Source of the DNA: ZC4RG20 sp036381515
Lineage (GTDB): Bacteria > Pseudomonadota > Gammaproteobacteria > Steroidobacterales > Rariloculaceae
DNA: 64,000 bases
NCBI GenBank assembly: GCA_036381515.1
Contig: DASVCR010000027.1
Span: forward strand, 51,442 to 115,441
Reading direction: 5' to 3'
Position numbers and translations under genes: made by a program. The first letter of the stretch is position 1, and each line of letters starts with the position of its first letter. Positions 36,159 to 43,942 of the stretch are shown piece by piece. The notes below the pieces were generated by a model. That model saw only the letters and a program-made list of their open reading frames with translations. It searched no databases and had not been told where the DNA came from.

Positions 36159-37097
36159 ATGAAGATCTTCAGCCTGTACGCGAGCTCCTATATCGGCGCG
36201 TCGATCGCGGCCGAGCTCGGCTCTGTGTTGTCCGCTCACGAGGAGCGCGAGTTCGACGACACGGAGTTCAAGGTCCGAGCGCTCGACGACGTCCGCGGCG
36301 AGCGGATCGTCGTCTGTCAGTCGCTCTTTGCGGACGATCGGGTCAGCGCGAGCGACAAGCTGCTTCGTCTGCTCGTCTTCATCGGCGCGCTGAAGGATGC
36401 GGGCGCAAGCGAGGTCGTCGCGGTCGTGCCGTATCTCGCGTACGCGCGCAAGGACCGCAGGACGAAGCCCGGGGATCCGATCACGACGCGCTACGTCGCG
36501 TCGTTCTTCGAGGCGGCCGGCACCGACGCGATCGTCACGGCGGACGTGCACGACCTCGCTGCGTTCGAGAACGCCTACCGGTGCCGTAAGGCGAACGCCG
36601 AAGCCGTTCCGCTGTTCGTCGAGCACTTCGCCGCGGCGCTTCCGGCCGGTGAACGCGTCGTCGCGTTGTCGCCCGATGCGGGCGGGATGAAGCGCGCGAT
36701 GCGTTTCGCGCAATCGCTCGCCGAGCGCAGCGGTGCGCCGGTCGGCCTCGCGCTGATGGAGAAGCAGCGCAGCGAGGGGCAGGTCCGCGGCGACGTGTTC
36801 GGCGGCGACGTGGCCGGCGCGACGGTGATCGTCGTCGACGACATGATCAGCACCGGGACCACAGTATTGAGGGCGGCACGGGCCGCGCTCGAGCGCGGCG
36901 CTTCGGTCGTTCACGTCGCCGCGACGCATGCGGTGTTCTCGGCCGGCGCGCCCGATGCGCTGTCGGCCCCCGAGATCGCATCGGTCGTCGTGACCGATAC
37001 CGTGAGCCCGCAGAGGACCGATCACCCGGCCCTGCGCGAGAAGCTGACGGTGCTCGGCTGCGCGCCGCTTCTCGCGGCCGCGGTGAAGACGGTCTGA
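36159..37097 (+). CDS. Ribose-phosphate pyrophosphokinase-like protein
   Basis: 312 residues with both type-I phosphoribosyltransferase-fold halves. Seen: FDDTEFKVRALDDVRG, the catalytic flexible loop YARKDRRTKPGDPITTRYV, ADVHD with the conserved His, and the PRPP loop VIVVDDMISTGTTV. It is divergent from the housekeeping Prs (no FSDGE / DLHAEQIQGFF forms), so it is probably a second, specialised paralogue. It would convert ribose 5-phosphate and ATP to PRPP, which the phosphoribosyltransferase encoded 90 bp downstream could use. Confidence 0.85.
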   Translation: MKIFSLYASSYIGASIAAELGSVLSAHEEREFDDTEFKVRALDDVRGERIVVCQSLFADDRVSASDKLLRLLVFIGALKDAGASEVVAVVPYLAYARKDRRTKPGDPITTRYVASFFEAAGTDAIVTADVHDLAAFENAYRCRKANAEAVPLFVEHFAAALPAGERVVALSPDAGGMKRAMRFAQSLAERSGAPVGLALMEKQRSEGQVRGDVFGGDVAGATVIVVDDMISTGTTVLRAARAALERGASVVHVAATHAVFSAGAPDALSAPEIASVVVTDTVSPQRTDHPALREKLTVLGCAPLLAAAVKTV

Positions 37098-37187
37098 CGG
37101 CCGTCGGTCCCTTCGGACGCGGGCCGTGGCGTCGGTTCGCACCGAGGTGGCACCGACGACGTACGGAGGTCGCATACGGAGGTCCGA

Positions 37188-37853
37188 GTGAGCTCAGGCG
37201 ACCGGGATCCGAAAATCTTTCGGGACCGACGCGAGGCGGGTGAGCGCCTCGGCGCCGCGCTCGAGCCCGCGTACGGCAACCGGGACGTCGTCGTGCTCGG
37301 CCTGCCGCGCGGCGGCGTGCCGGTCGCGTTCGAGGTCGCCCGAAGGCTCGGCGCACCGCTCGACGTGCTCGTCGTCCGCAAGCTCGGCGCGCCGATCAAC
37401 CCGGAGCTCGCGATCGGCGCCATCGCGGCGGGCGGCGTGCGCGTCCTCGATTGGGACTCGATGGCCTATCTCGGCATCGACGAGGCCGCGATCGAACCGA
37501 TCGCGCGCCGCGAGCAGAAGGAGCTCGAGCGGCGCGAGCGGCTCTATCGCGCCGGAAGAGCGCCGCTGGATCTTCGCGGCAAGACCGCGATCATCGTCGA
37601 CGACGGCATCGCGACCGGCTCGACGATGCACGCCGCGGCGCTCGCCGCACGGGCGGCCGGCTGCGACAGCGTGATCGTCGCGGCGCCGACCGCGTCCCGC
37701 GACGCGTGCGCGATGCTGCGCCGGGCCGCGGACGCCGTCGAGGTGTTGAGCGTGCCCGAGCCCTATATCGCGGTCGGCGCGTGGTATCTCGCGTTCCCGC
37801 AGCTCGAGGACGACGAGGTGATCGAGCTGCTCGCGAAAGGGGCGGAGGAGTAG
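37188..37853 (+). CDS. Phosphoribosyltransferase family protein
   Basis: 221 residues from GTG. The PRPP-binding motif AIIVDDGIATGSTM lies near residues 130-143; the N-terminal part has VVVLGLPRGGVPVAFEVARRL, and VVRKLGAPINPELAIGAIA is the signature of a stress-associated family of predicted phosphoribosyltransferases. The nucleobase acceptor is unknown. It follows the PRPP synthetase-like gene and converges with msrA, 11 bp away. Confidence 0.87.
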   Translation: MSSGDRDPKIFRDRREAGERLGAALEPAYGNRDVVVLGLPRGGVPVAFEVARRLGAPLDVLVVRKLGAPINPELAIGAIAAGGVRVLDWDSMAYLGIDEAAIEPIARREQKELERRERLYRAGRAPLDLRGKTAIIVDDGIATGSTMHAAALAARAAGCDSVIVAAPTASRDACAMLRRAADAVEVLSVPEPYIAVGAWYLAFPQLEDDEVIELLAKGAEE

Positions 37854-37864
37854 ACGACTGGCGC

Positions 37865-38503
37865 TCAGCCCGTTGCGCGGTACGGCACGCCGCAGCCGCC
37901 GAGACCGCAGTAACCGCCGGGGTTCTTCGCGAGATACTGCTGGTGGTAGTCCTCGGCGTAGTAGAACGGCTGATCGCCGCAGATCTCGGTCGTGATGCGT
38001 TTGAATCCGCGGGCCGAGAGCTCGCGCTGGTACCTGTCGCGGCTGCGCACGGCTTCCGCGCGTCGCGTGTCGTCGCCGACGTAGATCGCCGAGCGATACT
38101 GCGTGCCGACGTCGTTGCCTTGCCGCATCCCCTGCGTCGGATCGTGCGATTCCCAGAACAACTCGAGCAGCTTCGCGAACGACAGCTCCCGCGGGTCGTA
38201 CGCGACGAGCACGACCTCGGCGTGGCCCGTCATGCCGGTGCATACCTCGCGGTAGGTCGGGTTCGGCGTGAAGCCGCCGGCATAGCCGACCGCCGTCGTG
38301 TACACGCCCGGCAGCGTCCAGAACACGCGTTCTGCGCCCCAGAAGCACCCCATGCCGAGCTTCACGGTTTCGGTGCCGGCCGGGAACGGCGGCTTGATCG
38401 GACGATGCAGCACGAAGTGCTCGTTCGTGACGTCGAGCGGCTCGTCTCGTCCCGGGAGCGCCTGCGCCGCGGTGATCAAGGTCTCTGCTTTGCGACCGAA
38501 CAT
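37865..38503 (-). CDS. msrA: Peptide-methionine (S)-S-oxide reductase
   Basis: 212 residues. The catalytic Cys is in GMGCFWGAERVF. GYAGGFTPNPTYREVCTGMTGHAEVV, FWESHDPTQGMRQGNDVGTQYRSAIY and the C-terminal resolving cysteines (GGYCGLGGCG) complete an MsrA recycled by thioredoxin. The N-terminal extension of about 45 residues is as in E. coli MsrA. There is no signal peptide, so it is cytoplasmic. It is transcribed alone. Confidence 0.95.
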   Translation of the reverse strand: MFGRKAETLITAAQALPGRDEPLDVTNEHFVLHRPIKPPFPAGTETVKLGMGCFWGAERVFWTLPGVYTTAVGYAGGFTPNPTYREVCTGMTGHAEVVLVAYDPRELSFAKLLELFWESHDPTQGMRQGNDVGTQYRSAIYVGDDTRRAEAVRSRDRYQRELSARGFKRITTEICGDQPFYYAEDYHQQYLAKNPGGYCGLGGCGVPYRATG

Positions 38504-38752
38504 CTGCCTCCTGCTCCTTGGAAAAGGACACGCCTGAAACGACGCCGTCGTTTCTCGGCGGGCGCAGAGTTTACGCGAGGACTCGGACGGTGGTGTCGGG
38601 CGCGGGTTCCGGCCGGGCGTAACCTATTGGATGGCCGCATGAAATGGAGTCGGCAGCTCGAGCCCGAGAGTCCGGCCCGGACGGCGCTACCCGGAGCCGC
38701 GCGCTGTACTACACTCGGCAGAGCCATCCACGATTCGAGAACAGGGGGACTC

Positions 38753-39421
38753 ATGCGCAGACGGCTTGGGATCGCGGCGGCCGCCGCGGCGCTCGCGGCG
38801 GCGCTTGGTGCACATGCTCAGTCCGACTCGGCGGCGCCGCTTCCGCCGGACATCGATCCGGAGTCCTTGTCGCGCCTGCCCGCGCTGACGCGCGACCAGC
38901 TCGACGACGACGGCCGGCGTGCCTACGACCTCGTCGTCGGTGACGGGCCGCGCCCGCTGACCGGGCCGGCCGCCGTCTCGATGTACAGCCCGAAGGTCGC
39001 CGAGGCGTTCCATCTGCTGAACCAGTACCTGCGCAACGACGGCGTCCTCGCGCCCCGCGACTACGAGGTCGCGATCCTGCACGCGGCGTGGGAGTTCGAG
39101 CAGGCGTACGAGTGGTCGGCGCACGAAGCCGCCGCGCGCCGAATCGGCGTGCCGGACGCGGTCATCGATACGATCAAGTTCGACCGCGAGCCGGTGGGGC
39201 TCGACGAGAAGGACGAGCTGATCATCCGCTTCGGGCGCGCGCTCTTTCGCGATCACGAGGTCGATGCCGAGCTGTACGCCGAGGTCATCGAGCACTTCGG
39301 GCAGCAGGGCATGGTCGAGCTCGCGACGATCATGGGCGACTACGTGATGGTCGGGCTCGTGCTGACTGCCGTGGATCAGCATCTGCCGCCCGGCCGCGCG
39401 GACACGCTGCCGCGGCGCTGA
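38753..39421 (+). CDS. Exported carboxymuconolactone decarboxylase-like protein
   Basis: 222 residues from the ATG at 38753, with a short signal peptide (RRRLGIAAAAAALAAALGAHAQ). The helical CMD/AhpD-like domain spans about 70-210: LAPRDYEVAILHAAWEFEQAYEWSAHEAAA, then IIRFGRALF and GDYVMVGLVLTAVDQHL. There is no CxxC, so peroxidase activity of the AhpD type is not expected. Catalytic role unknown. It faces another exported protein gene (39473-40345), and the two may share an oxidative or aromatic-metabolism context. Confidence 0.82.
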   Translation: MRRRLGIAAAAAALAAALGAHAQSDSAAPLPPDIDPESLSRLPALTRDQLDDDGRRAYDLVVGDGPRPLTGPAAVSMYSPKVAEAFHLLNQYLRNDGVLAPRDYEVAILHAAWEFEQAYEWSAHEAAARRIGVPDAVIDTIKFDREPVGLDEKDELIIRFGRALFRDHEVDAELYAEVIEHFGQQGMVELATIMGDYVMVGLVLTAVDQHLPPGRADTLPRR

Positions 39422-39472
39422 GCGAACGATTCCGCAGCGCGCGTCGGACGCCGCGCCGGCCGAGCGGCGTCG

Positions 39473-40345
39473 CTACAGCGCGGACTCGAGCAGCTCCCTC
39501 ACGCTCGTCGGCGGACGACCGGTCAGCCTCTCGAAATCCGGCGACGTGAAGGCGAGCGACGGCAGCGCGAATCCGCCTCCGCTGCCGCCCTCGACGATCT
39601 CGATCGCTCTGCCGCTCACGGCCGCCGCGGCTTCGGCGATGTCGCGCGTGCCGACGACTGCCGGTCCCGTGATGTCGTAGATCTCGTTCTCGTGCCCCGG
39701 CGTCGTCAGCACGGCGGCGGCCGCGGCCGCGCAGTCGGTGCGCGTGACGTAGCTCATCCCGACGTCGTTCGGCGCCACGACGGCCCGGCCGGACTCGATC
39801 ATCTCGCGCGCCTGATCGGGGATGCCGTCCATGTACACGGAGTTCCTGAGGATCGTCCACGCGACGTCGGACGCCATCAGGATCTGCTCGGTCGCGACGT
39901 GATCGGCGGAGATGCCGCCCTCGTCACCCTGGCTGATCGCGGCCCAGGAGGTGTACGCGATATGCCTCACGCCGGCCGCGATCGCCGCTTCGATCGCGCG
40001 CCGATGGAGCACCGGCCGCGGCTCCGGCAACGCGCCGCCGCCGATGCTGATCAGCAGCATGCGCGTGCCGCCCGCGTACGCGGCCGGTAAAGATTCCGGC
40101 CGCGTGAAATCGCCGAAGCGCGTGCTCGCGCCCATCGCCGCGTACTCTTCGAGCGCCTCGGGCGTCCGGCTGACGAGGATCAGCCGGCTCGCCGGCACGC
40201 CCCGCTCGAGCAGCGCCTCGACGGTCAGCCGGCCCAGATTGCCGGACGCGCCGGACACGATGATCCGATCGCTCGGCTCGTCGGTTTGCGCGCGGCACGT
40301 CAGCGCCGCAACCGCGAGGAAACATAGGGCGAGCACTCGATGCAC
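39473..40345 (-). CDS. NmrA-like NAD(P)-binding protein with signal peptide
   Basis: About 290 residues from GTG 40343-40345 (GGAGG 8 bp upstream). The N-terminal VHRVLALCFLAVAALTCRAQ looks like a signal peptide. Then a Rossmann fold IIVSGASGNLGRLTVEALLERG, RPVLHRRAIEAAIAAGVRHIAYTSW, WTILRNSVYMDG, and the C-terminal TGRPPTSVRELL found in NmrA/YtfG-type quinone reductases. Export of an NAD(P)-binding protein is unusual. The alternative start ATG 40387 adds 14 residues and does not remove the hydrophobic segment. Confidence 0.8.
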   Translation of the reverse strand: MHRVLALCFLAVAALTCRAQTDEPSDRIIVSGASGNLGRLTVEALLERGVPASRLILVSRTPEALEEYAAMGASTRFGDFTRPESLPAAYAGGTRMLLISIGGGALPEPRPVLHRRAIEAAIAAGVRHIAYTSWAAISQGDEGGISADHVATEQILMASDVAWTILRNSVYMDGIPDQAREMIESGRAVVAPNDVGMSYVTRTDCAAAAAAVLTTPGHENEIYDITGPAVVGTRDIAEAAAAVSGRAIEIVEGGSGGGFALPSLAFTSPDFERLTGRPPTSVRELLESAL

Positions 40346-40524
40346 GACGATGCCTCCGTGTTGCGCGGGTGACGCGCAGCGTATCACGCGGCGATCGTTC
40401 TCGGTGCGTGCCGCAGCGTCGATCGCCGTCCGTTTTCCGCGGGGGAATGGCTGCGGAATCGACGCCCGTCATGGCGTGTCGGACGCCCTGCGTGCGACAC
40501 GCCGGAGACAGGGCGCCGAGCCCA

Positions 40525-41400
40525 TCAGGCCTTCGGCTCGTCGATCACGGGTGTGCCGTACGTGTGGAACGTCTCGATCGTCTTCAAGCCCCAGGCCTGC
40601 CCCTTCGCCCGCTCCTCGGGCGTCCACGTGATCGGCTTCCAGTCCGGCGCGAGCAGCAGGCGGGCGCCGGCGTTGTGCAGCTCGATGCGGTTGCCGCCCG
40701 GCTCCCAGACGTAAAGAAAGAAGCCCTGCTGGATCGCGTGCTTGTGGGGCCCGGTCTCGATGTGGATGCCGGCCTCGAGGAACACGTCCGCCGCGCGGAG
40801 GATGTCCTCGCGCGTGTCCGTCGCGAACGCGAGGTGATGCAGCCGGCCGCGCGCACCGAGGAAGTCGCGCGTGAAGACGACGTCGTACGTCTTGTCCGTG
40901 AAGGTGTACCAGATCCCGTCGTAGCCGCCGCCCTCGCGCGCGATGCGCTCCGTGCGGCGCGCGCCGAGCACGGTCGTGACGAACTCGTCGACCGGATCGA
41001 TCTCCTTCGCGAGGTAGTTGATGTGATCGAGCCGGCGGACGTTGCAGCCCCGGCCGGGGAAAGCGGCCGCCTGGTTCTTCAGCGCCGGGCGATCGGTGTC
41101 GTCGGGCGCATACCACTCGACGTCCCAGTACACGCCCATCGGATGGCCGTCGGGCGTGTCGAAGAGGTAGACCTGCCCCAACGCGAACTCCTCCTCGCTG
41201 TAGCCTCGACCCCGGCCGCTCGCTTCGATCAACCCGACGAGACGCTGCATCGCCTGAGGGCTCGATGCGCGTAGAAACGTGCGGCCGATGCCGGCGTCGT
41301 TGCGCTCGATCAGCCTGATCGAGTAGCGCTGGTAGTCGTCCCACGCGTGCAGAAAGACCGAGCGGTCGTGCGAGTGCTGCTCGACGAGAGCTAGCGTCCG
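40525..41400 (-). pseudogene. Extradiol ring-cleavage dioxygenase (VOC type), 5'-truncated
   Basis: Homology to catechol 2,3-dioxygenase-type proteins runs from about LALVEQHSHDRSVFLHAWDD to the natural C-terminus, giving roughly 290 residues. The iron ligands of the second domain are all present: His in RRLDHINYL, His in RLHHLAFATD and Glu in GGNRIELHN. The first 35 or so residues of the first VOC module are missing: no start codon precedes this block and the ABC permease gene abuts it, its stop (41391-41393) lying inside it. The first in-frame ATG is at 41250, which would give 241 residues keeping only the catalytic half. It is probably inactive or altered. Confidence 0.78.
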
Positions 41401-42953
41401 ACGGGAAGCTCGACGCGCTCCGCGAGCCAGCGCGCCGCCGCTTCCGGAGTCACCTTGCCGTCGTCGCGGTCGACCATCAGGTTCGCCTCCCGCATCGTCT
41501 CGACCGTGATCGAGCCGAGCAGCGGCTCGAGCGCCGCGCGCAGCAGCGGGTCGTCGGCACGCCGCGGGGCGAGCAGCACGATCGCGTCGTAAGGCGGGAT
41601 GACGTGCCGCGGGTCCGCGAGCGTCACGAGGTCGAACGCCGCGATGCGCCCGTCGCTCGAGAACGCGGAGATCACGTCGACCTCGCCGTCGGCCACGGCC
41701 TTGTACATGAACGTGGGTTGGAACTGCCGTCGGCTTTGGAAGCTCAGGCCATAGGCGCTCCGCAGCGCCGCCCACTCCGGCCGGTCGAAGAACTCGAGAT
41801 CGCCGCCGATCGAAAGCCGGGGCGCGCGCGCGGCGAGATCCTCGATCGTCTCGATGCCGAGCGCCTCGGCGCGGTCGCGGCGCATCGCGAGCGCGTACGC
41901 ATTCTCGAAGCCGAGCGATCCGAGGAGCCGGACGCCGTGCTCGCGCTCGAGCCAGTCGCGGAGCACCGTTAGCACCTCCTCGCGCGGCGGCGTGTCGGTC
42001 CGGCCCATGACGTTCGCCCATAGCGTGCCCGAGTAGTCGACATACACGTCGAGCTCTCCGCGCGCGAGCGCACGAAACGCGATCGTGGAGCCGAGCCCGA
42101 CGCGCTGCTCGGCGGTCGCCCCCTGTGCCTCGATGCGGCTCGCGATCAGCTCCGCGAGGATGAACTGCTCGGAGAAGTTCTTCGCGCCGACGACGTACGT
42201 CGGCCTGCCTGCCGCGTCGAGCCGCGGCACGAGCGCCGCCGTCGTGCCGACGAGGAGCGCCGCGACGCCGACCGCGATGCGCACGGGCTTGCGCTCCGCG
42301 GTGCCCGACTCGATGAGCCCGAGCAGCAGATCAACGGCGAGCGCGAGGAGCGCCGCCGCGGCGCAGCCGAACAGCACGAACACCCAGTTCTCGATCTGCA
42401 GGCCCGCGAAGATGTAATTGCCGAGGCTCGTCTGGCCGACCGGCGTTGACAGCGTCGCCGCGCCGATCACCCAGACCGCGGCCGTTCGGAGGCCCGCCAT
42501 CAGCATCGGCGCGGCGAGGGGCAGCTCGACGCGCAAGAGCCGCTCGCGGTCCGTGAAGCCGACCGCGCGCGCCGCCTCGATGACGGCCGGGTCGAGGTTC
42601 AGAATGCCGGTGACGCCGTTGCGGAGGATCGGCAGCATCGAGTAGAGCGTCAGCGCGAGCAGCGACGGCAGAAAGCCGAGCGCCGAGAAGCCGAAGCCTG
42701 CGATCTTCGCCGTCGCAGCCGACAGCGCGAGGAGCACCGGATAGAACAGCGCGAGCAGCGCGAGGCTCGGGATCGTCTGCACGACGCTCGCGAAAGCGAG
42801 CACCGCGAAGCGCACCCGCGGGCTGCGCAATGCGAGGATCAAGAGCGGCGCGCTGATCGCGAGCCCCGACGCGAGCGACGCCGCGGAGAGCACGATGTGC
42901 TCGCCGAGGTACTCGGGCAGCACGCGCCACGCTGCTTCGAGCTGCCCGCTCAA
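41391..42953 (-). CDS. ABC transporter permease / substrate-binding fusion, osmoprotectant type
   Basis: 520 residues. Residues 1-230 are an MetI-type permease with about six helices and the EAA-like loop EAARAVGFTDRERLLRVELPLAAPM. A linking helix leads to a periplasmic OpuAC-type binding domain (about 245-515): VVGAKNFSEQFILAELIA, YVDYSGTLWANVM and FENAYALAMRRD. Fused proteins of this kind import betaine, choline, carnitine or ergothioneine; the ligand cannot be read here. The ATPase gene ends 8 bp upstream on the same strand. The 3' end overlaps the truncated dioxygenase. Confidence 0.9.
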   Translation of the reverse strand: MSGQLEAAWRVLPEYLGEHIVLSAASLASGLAISAPLLILALRSPRVRFAVLAFASVVQTIPSLALLALFYPVLLALSAATAKIAGFGFSALGFLPSLLALTLYSMLPILRNGVTGILNLDPAVIEAARAVGFTDRERLLRVELPLAAPMLMAGLRTAAVWVIGAATLSTPVGQTSLGNYIFAGLQIENWVFVLFGCAAAALLALAVDLLLGLIESGTAERKPVRIAVGVAALLVGTTAALVPRLDAAGRPTYVVGAKNFSEQFILAELIASRIEAQGATAEQRVGLGSTIAFRALARGELDVYVDYSGTLWANVMGRTDTPPREEVLTVLRDWLEREHGVRLLGSLGFENAYALAMRRDRAEALGIETIEDLAARAPRLSIGGDLEFFDRPEWAALRSAYGLSFQSRRQFQPTFMYKAVADGEVDVISAFSSDGRIAAFDLVTLADPRHVIPPYDAIVLLAPRRADDPLLRAALEPLLGSITVETMREANLMVDRDDGKVTPEAAARWLAERVELPVGR

Positions 42954-42960
42954 CGCGTCC

Positions 42961-43758
42961 TCACCCGAGCGTGCCGCCTGCTTCGCGGAGCAGCCCGTTC
43001 AGGCGCTCGGCGTGCCGGCGCGGCATGTCCATCAGCTCCGCGACGCCGGGATCGCCGTCGTGCGCGAGCAGCTCCCGAGGGGTCCCCTGTGCCGCGATCT
43101 CGCCCGCTCGCATCACGACGATGCGATCCGCGAGGACGAGCGCCTCGAGCACGTCGTGCGTCACCATCAGCGTCGTGAGAGCCATGCGCTCATGGAGCCG
43201 CCGGTACTCCGCGGCGAGCGTGTCGCGCGTGATCGGATCGAGCGCGCCGAAGGGCTCGTCCATCAGCATGATCGCGGGCTCCCCGGCGAGCGCACGCGCG
43301 ACGCCGACTCTCTGCCTCTGCCCGCCCGAGAGCTCCGCGGGGAAGCGCTCGGCCAGCGCCTGCGGCAGCTGCACGAGCTCGAGCAGCTCGCGCACGCGCG
43401 CGTCGATCCGCGGGCGGGGCCAGCCGAGCAGCCGCGGCGTGACCGCGATGTTCTCGGAGACGGTGAAATGCGGGAAGAGCCCGATGCCCTGGAAGACGTA
43501 GCCGATCCGGCGGCGGAGGACATGGGGCGGAACCGCGTCGACCGGCTCGCCCGCGACGGCGACGCGGCCCTCGTCCGCGTCGATCAGGCGGTTGATCGTC
43601 TTCAAGGTCGTGGTCTTGCCGGATCCGGAAGCACCCACGAGCGCGACGAGCTCGCCTCGCCGCACGGCGAGCGTCACACCGCGGACGGCGAACGTCGCGC
43701 CGCCGTCGAACGACTTCGACACGCCGTCGAGCGCGACGACGACGGGAGCCTCGCTCAC
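42961..43758 (-). CDS. ABC transporter ATP-binding protein, osmoprotectant type
   Basis: 265 residues from GTG 43756-43758, with GGGAGG upstream; the frame continues further 5' but without homology. Walker A GASGSGKTTTLKTINRL, Q-loop GYVFQGIGLFPH, signature LSGGQRQRVGVARAL, Walker B IMLMDEPFGALDP and the H-loop TLMVTHDV are all intact. NRLIDADEGRVAVAGEPVD is typical of the OpuCA/ProV-like subfamily, but the C-terminal CBS pair of those proteins is missing. It forms a two-gene importer with the fused permease/binding protein. Confidence 0.92.
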   Translation of the reverse strand: MSEAPVVVALDGVSKSFDGGATFAVRGVTLAVRRGELVALVGASGSGKTTTLKTINRLIDADEGRVAVAGEPVDAVPPHVLRRRIGYVFQGIGLFPHFTVSENIAVTPRLLGWPRPRIDARVRELLELVQLPQALAERFPAELSGGQRQRVGVARALAGEPAIMLMDEPFGALDPITRDTLAAEYRRLHERMALTTLMVTHDVLEALVLADRIVVMRAGEIAAQGTPRELLAHDGDPGVAELMDMPRRHAERLNGLLREAGGTLG

Positions 43759-43942
43759 GCGGCCTCCCGGCAGGCAGTCGGCGCGCGTGCGCCGGCGCTC
43801 CGGCAACGGCGTGCCGAACGGCCGCCCCGTGGATCGGCGCGCTGCGCCGACGATCCGCGTGGCATGGAACGTGCTCTCCGCACGAGCGCCCCGAGCTTTG
43901 GCGTGCGCTTCATTCCGCGCATTGTAACGGCCGCGACTGACG

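Noticed and set aside
39473..40345. Lipobox in the NmrA-like protein (ALTC)
   Set aside because: Thr at -1 does not fit the lipobox rule; an ordinary signal peptide is more likely.
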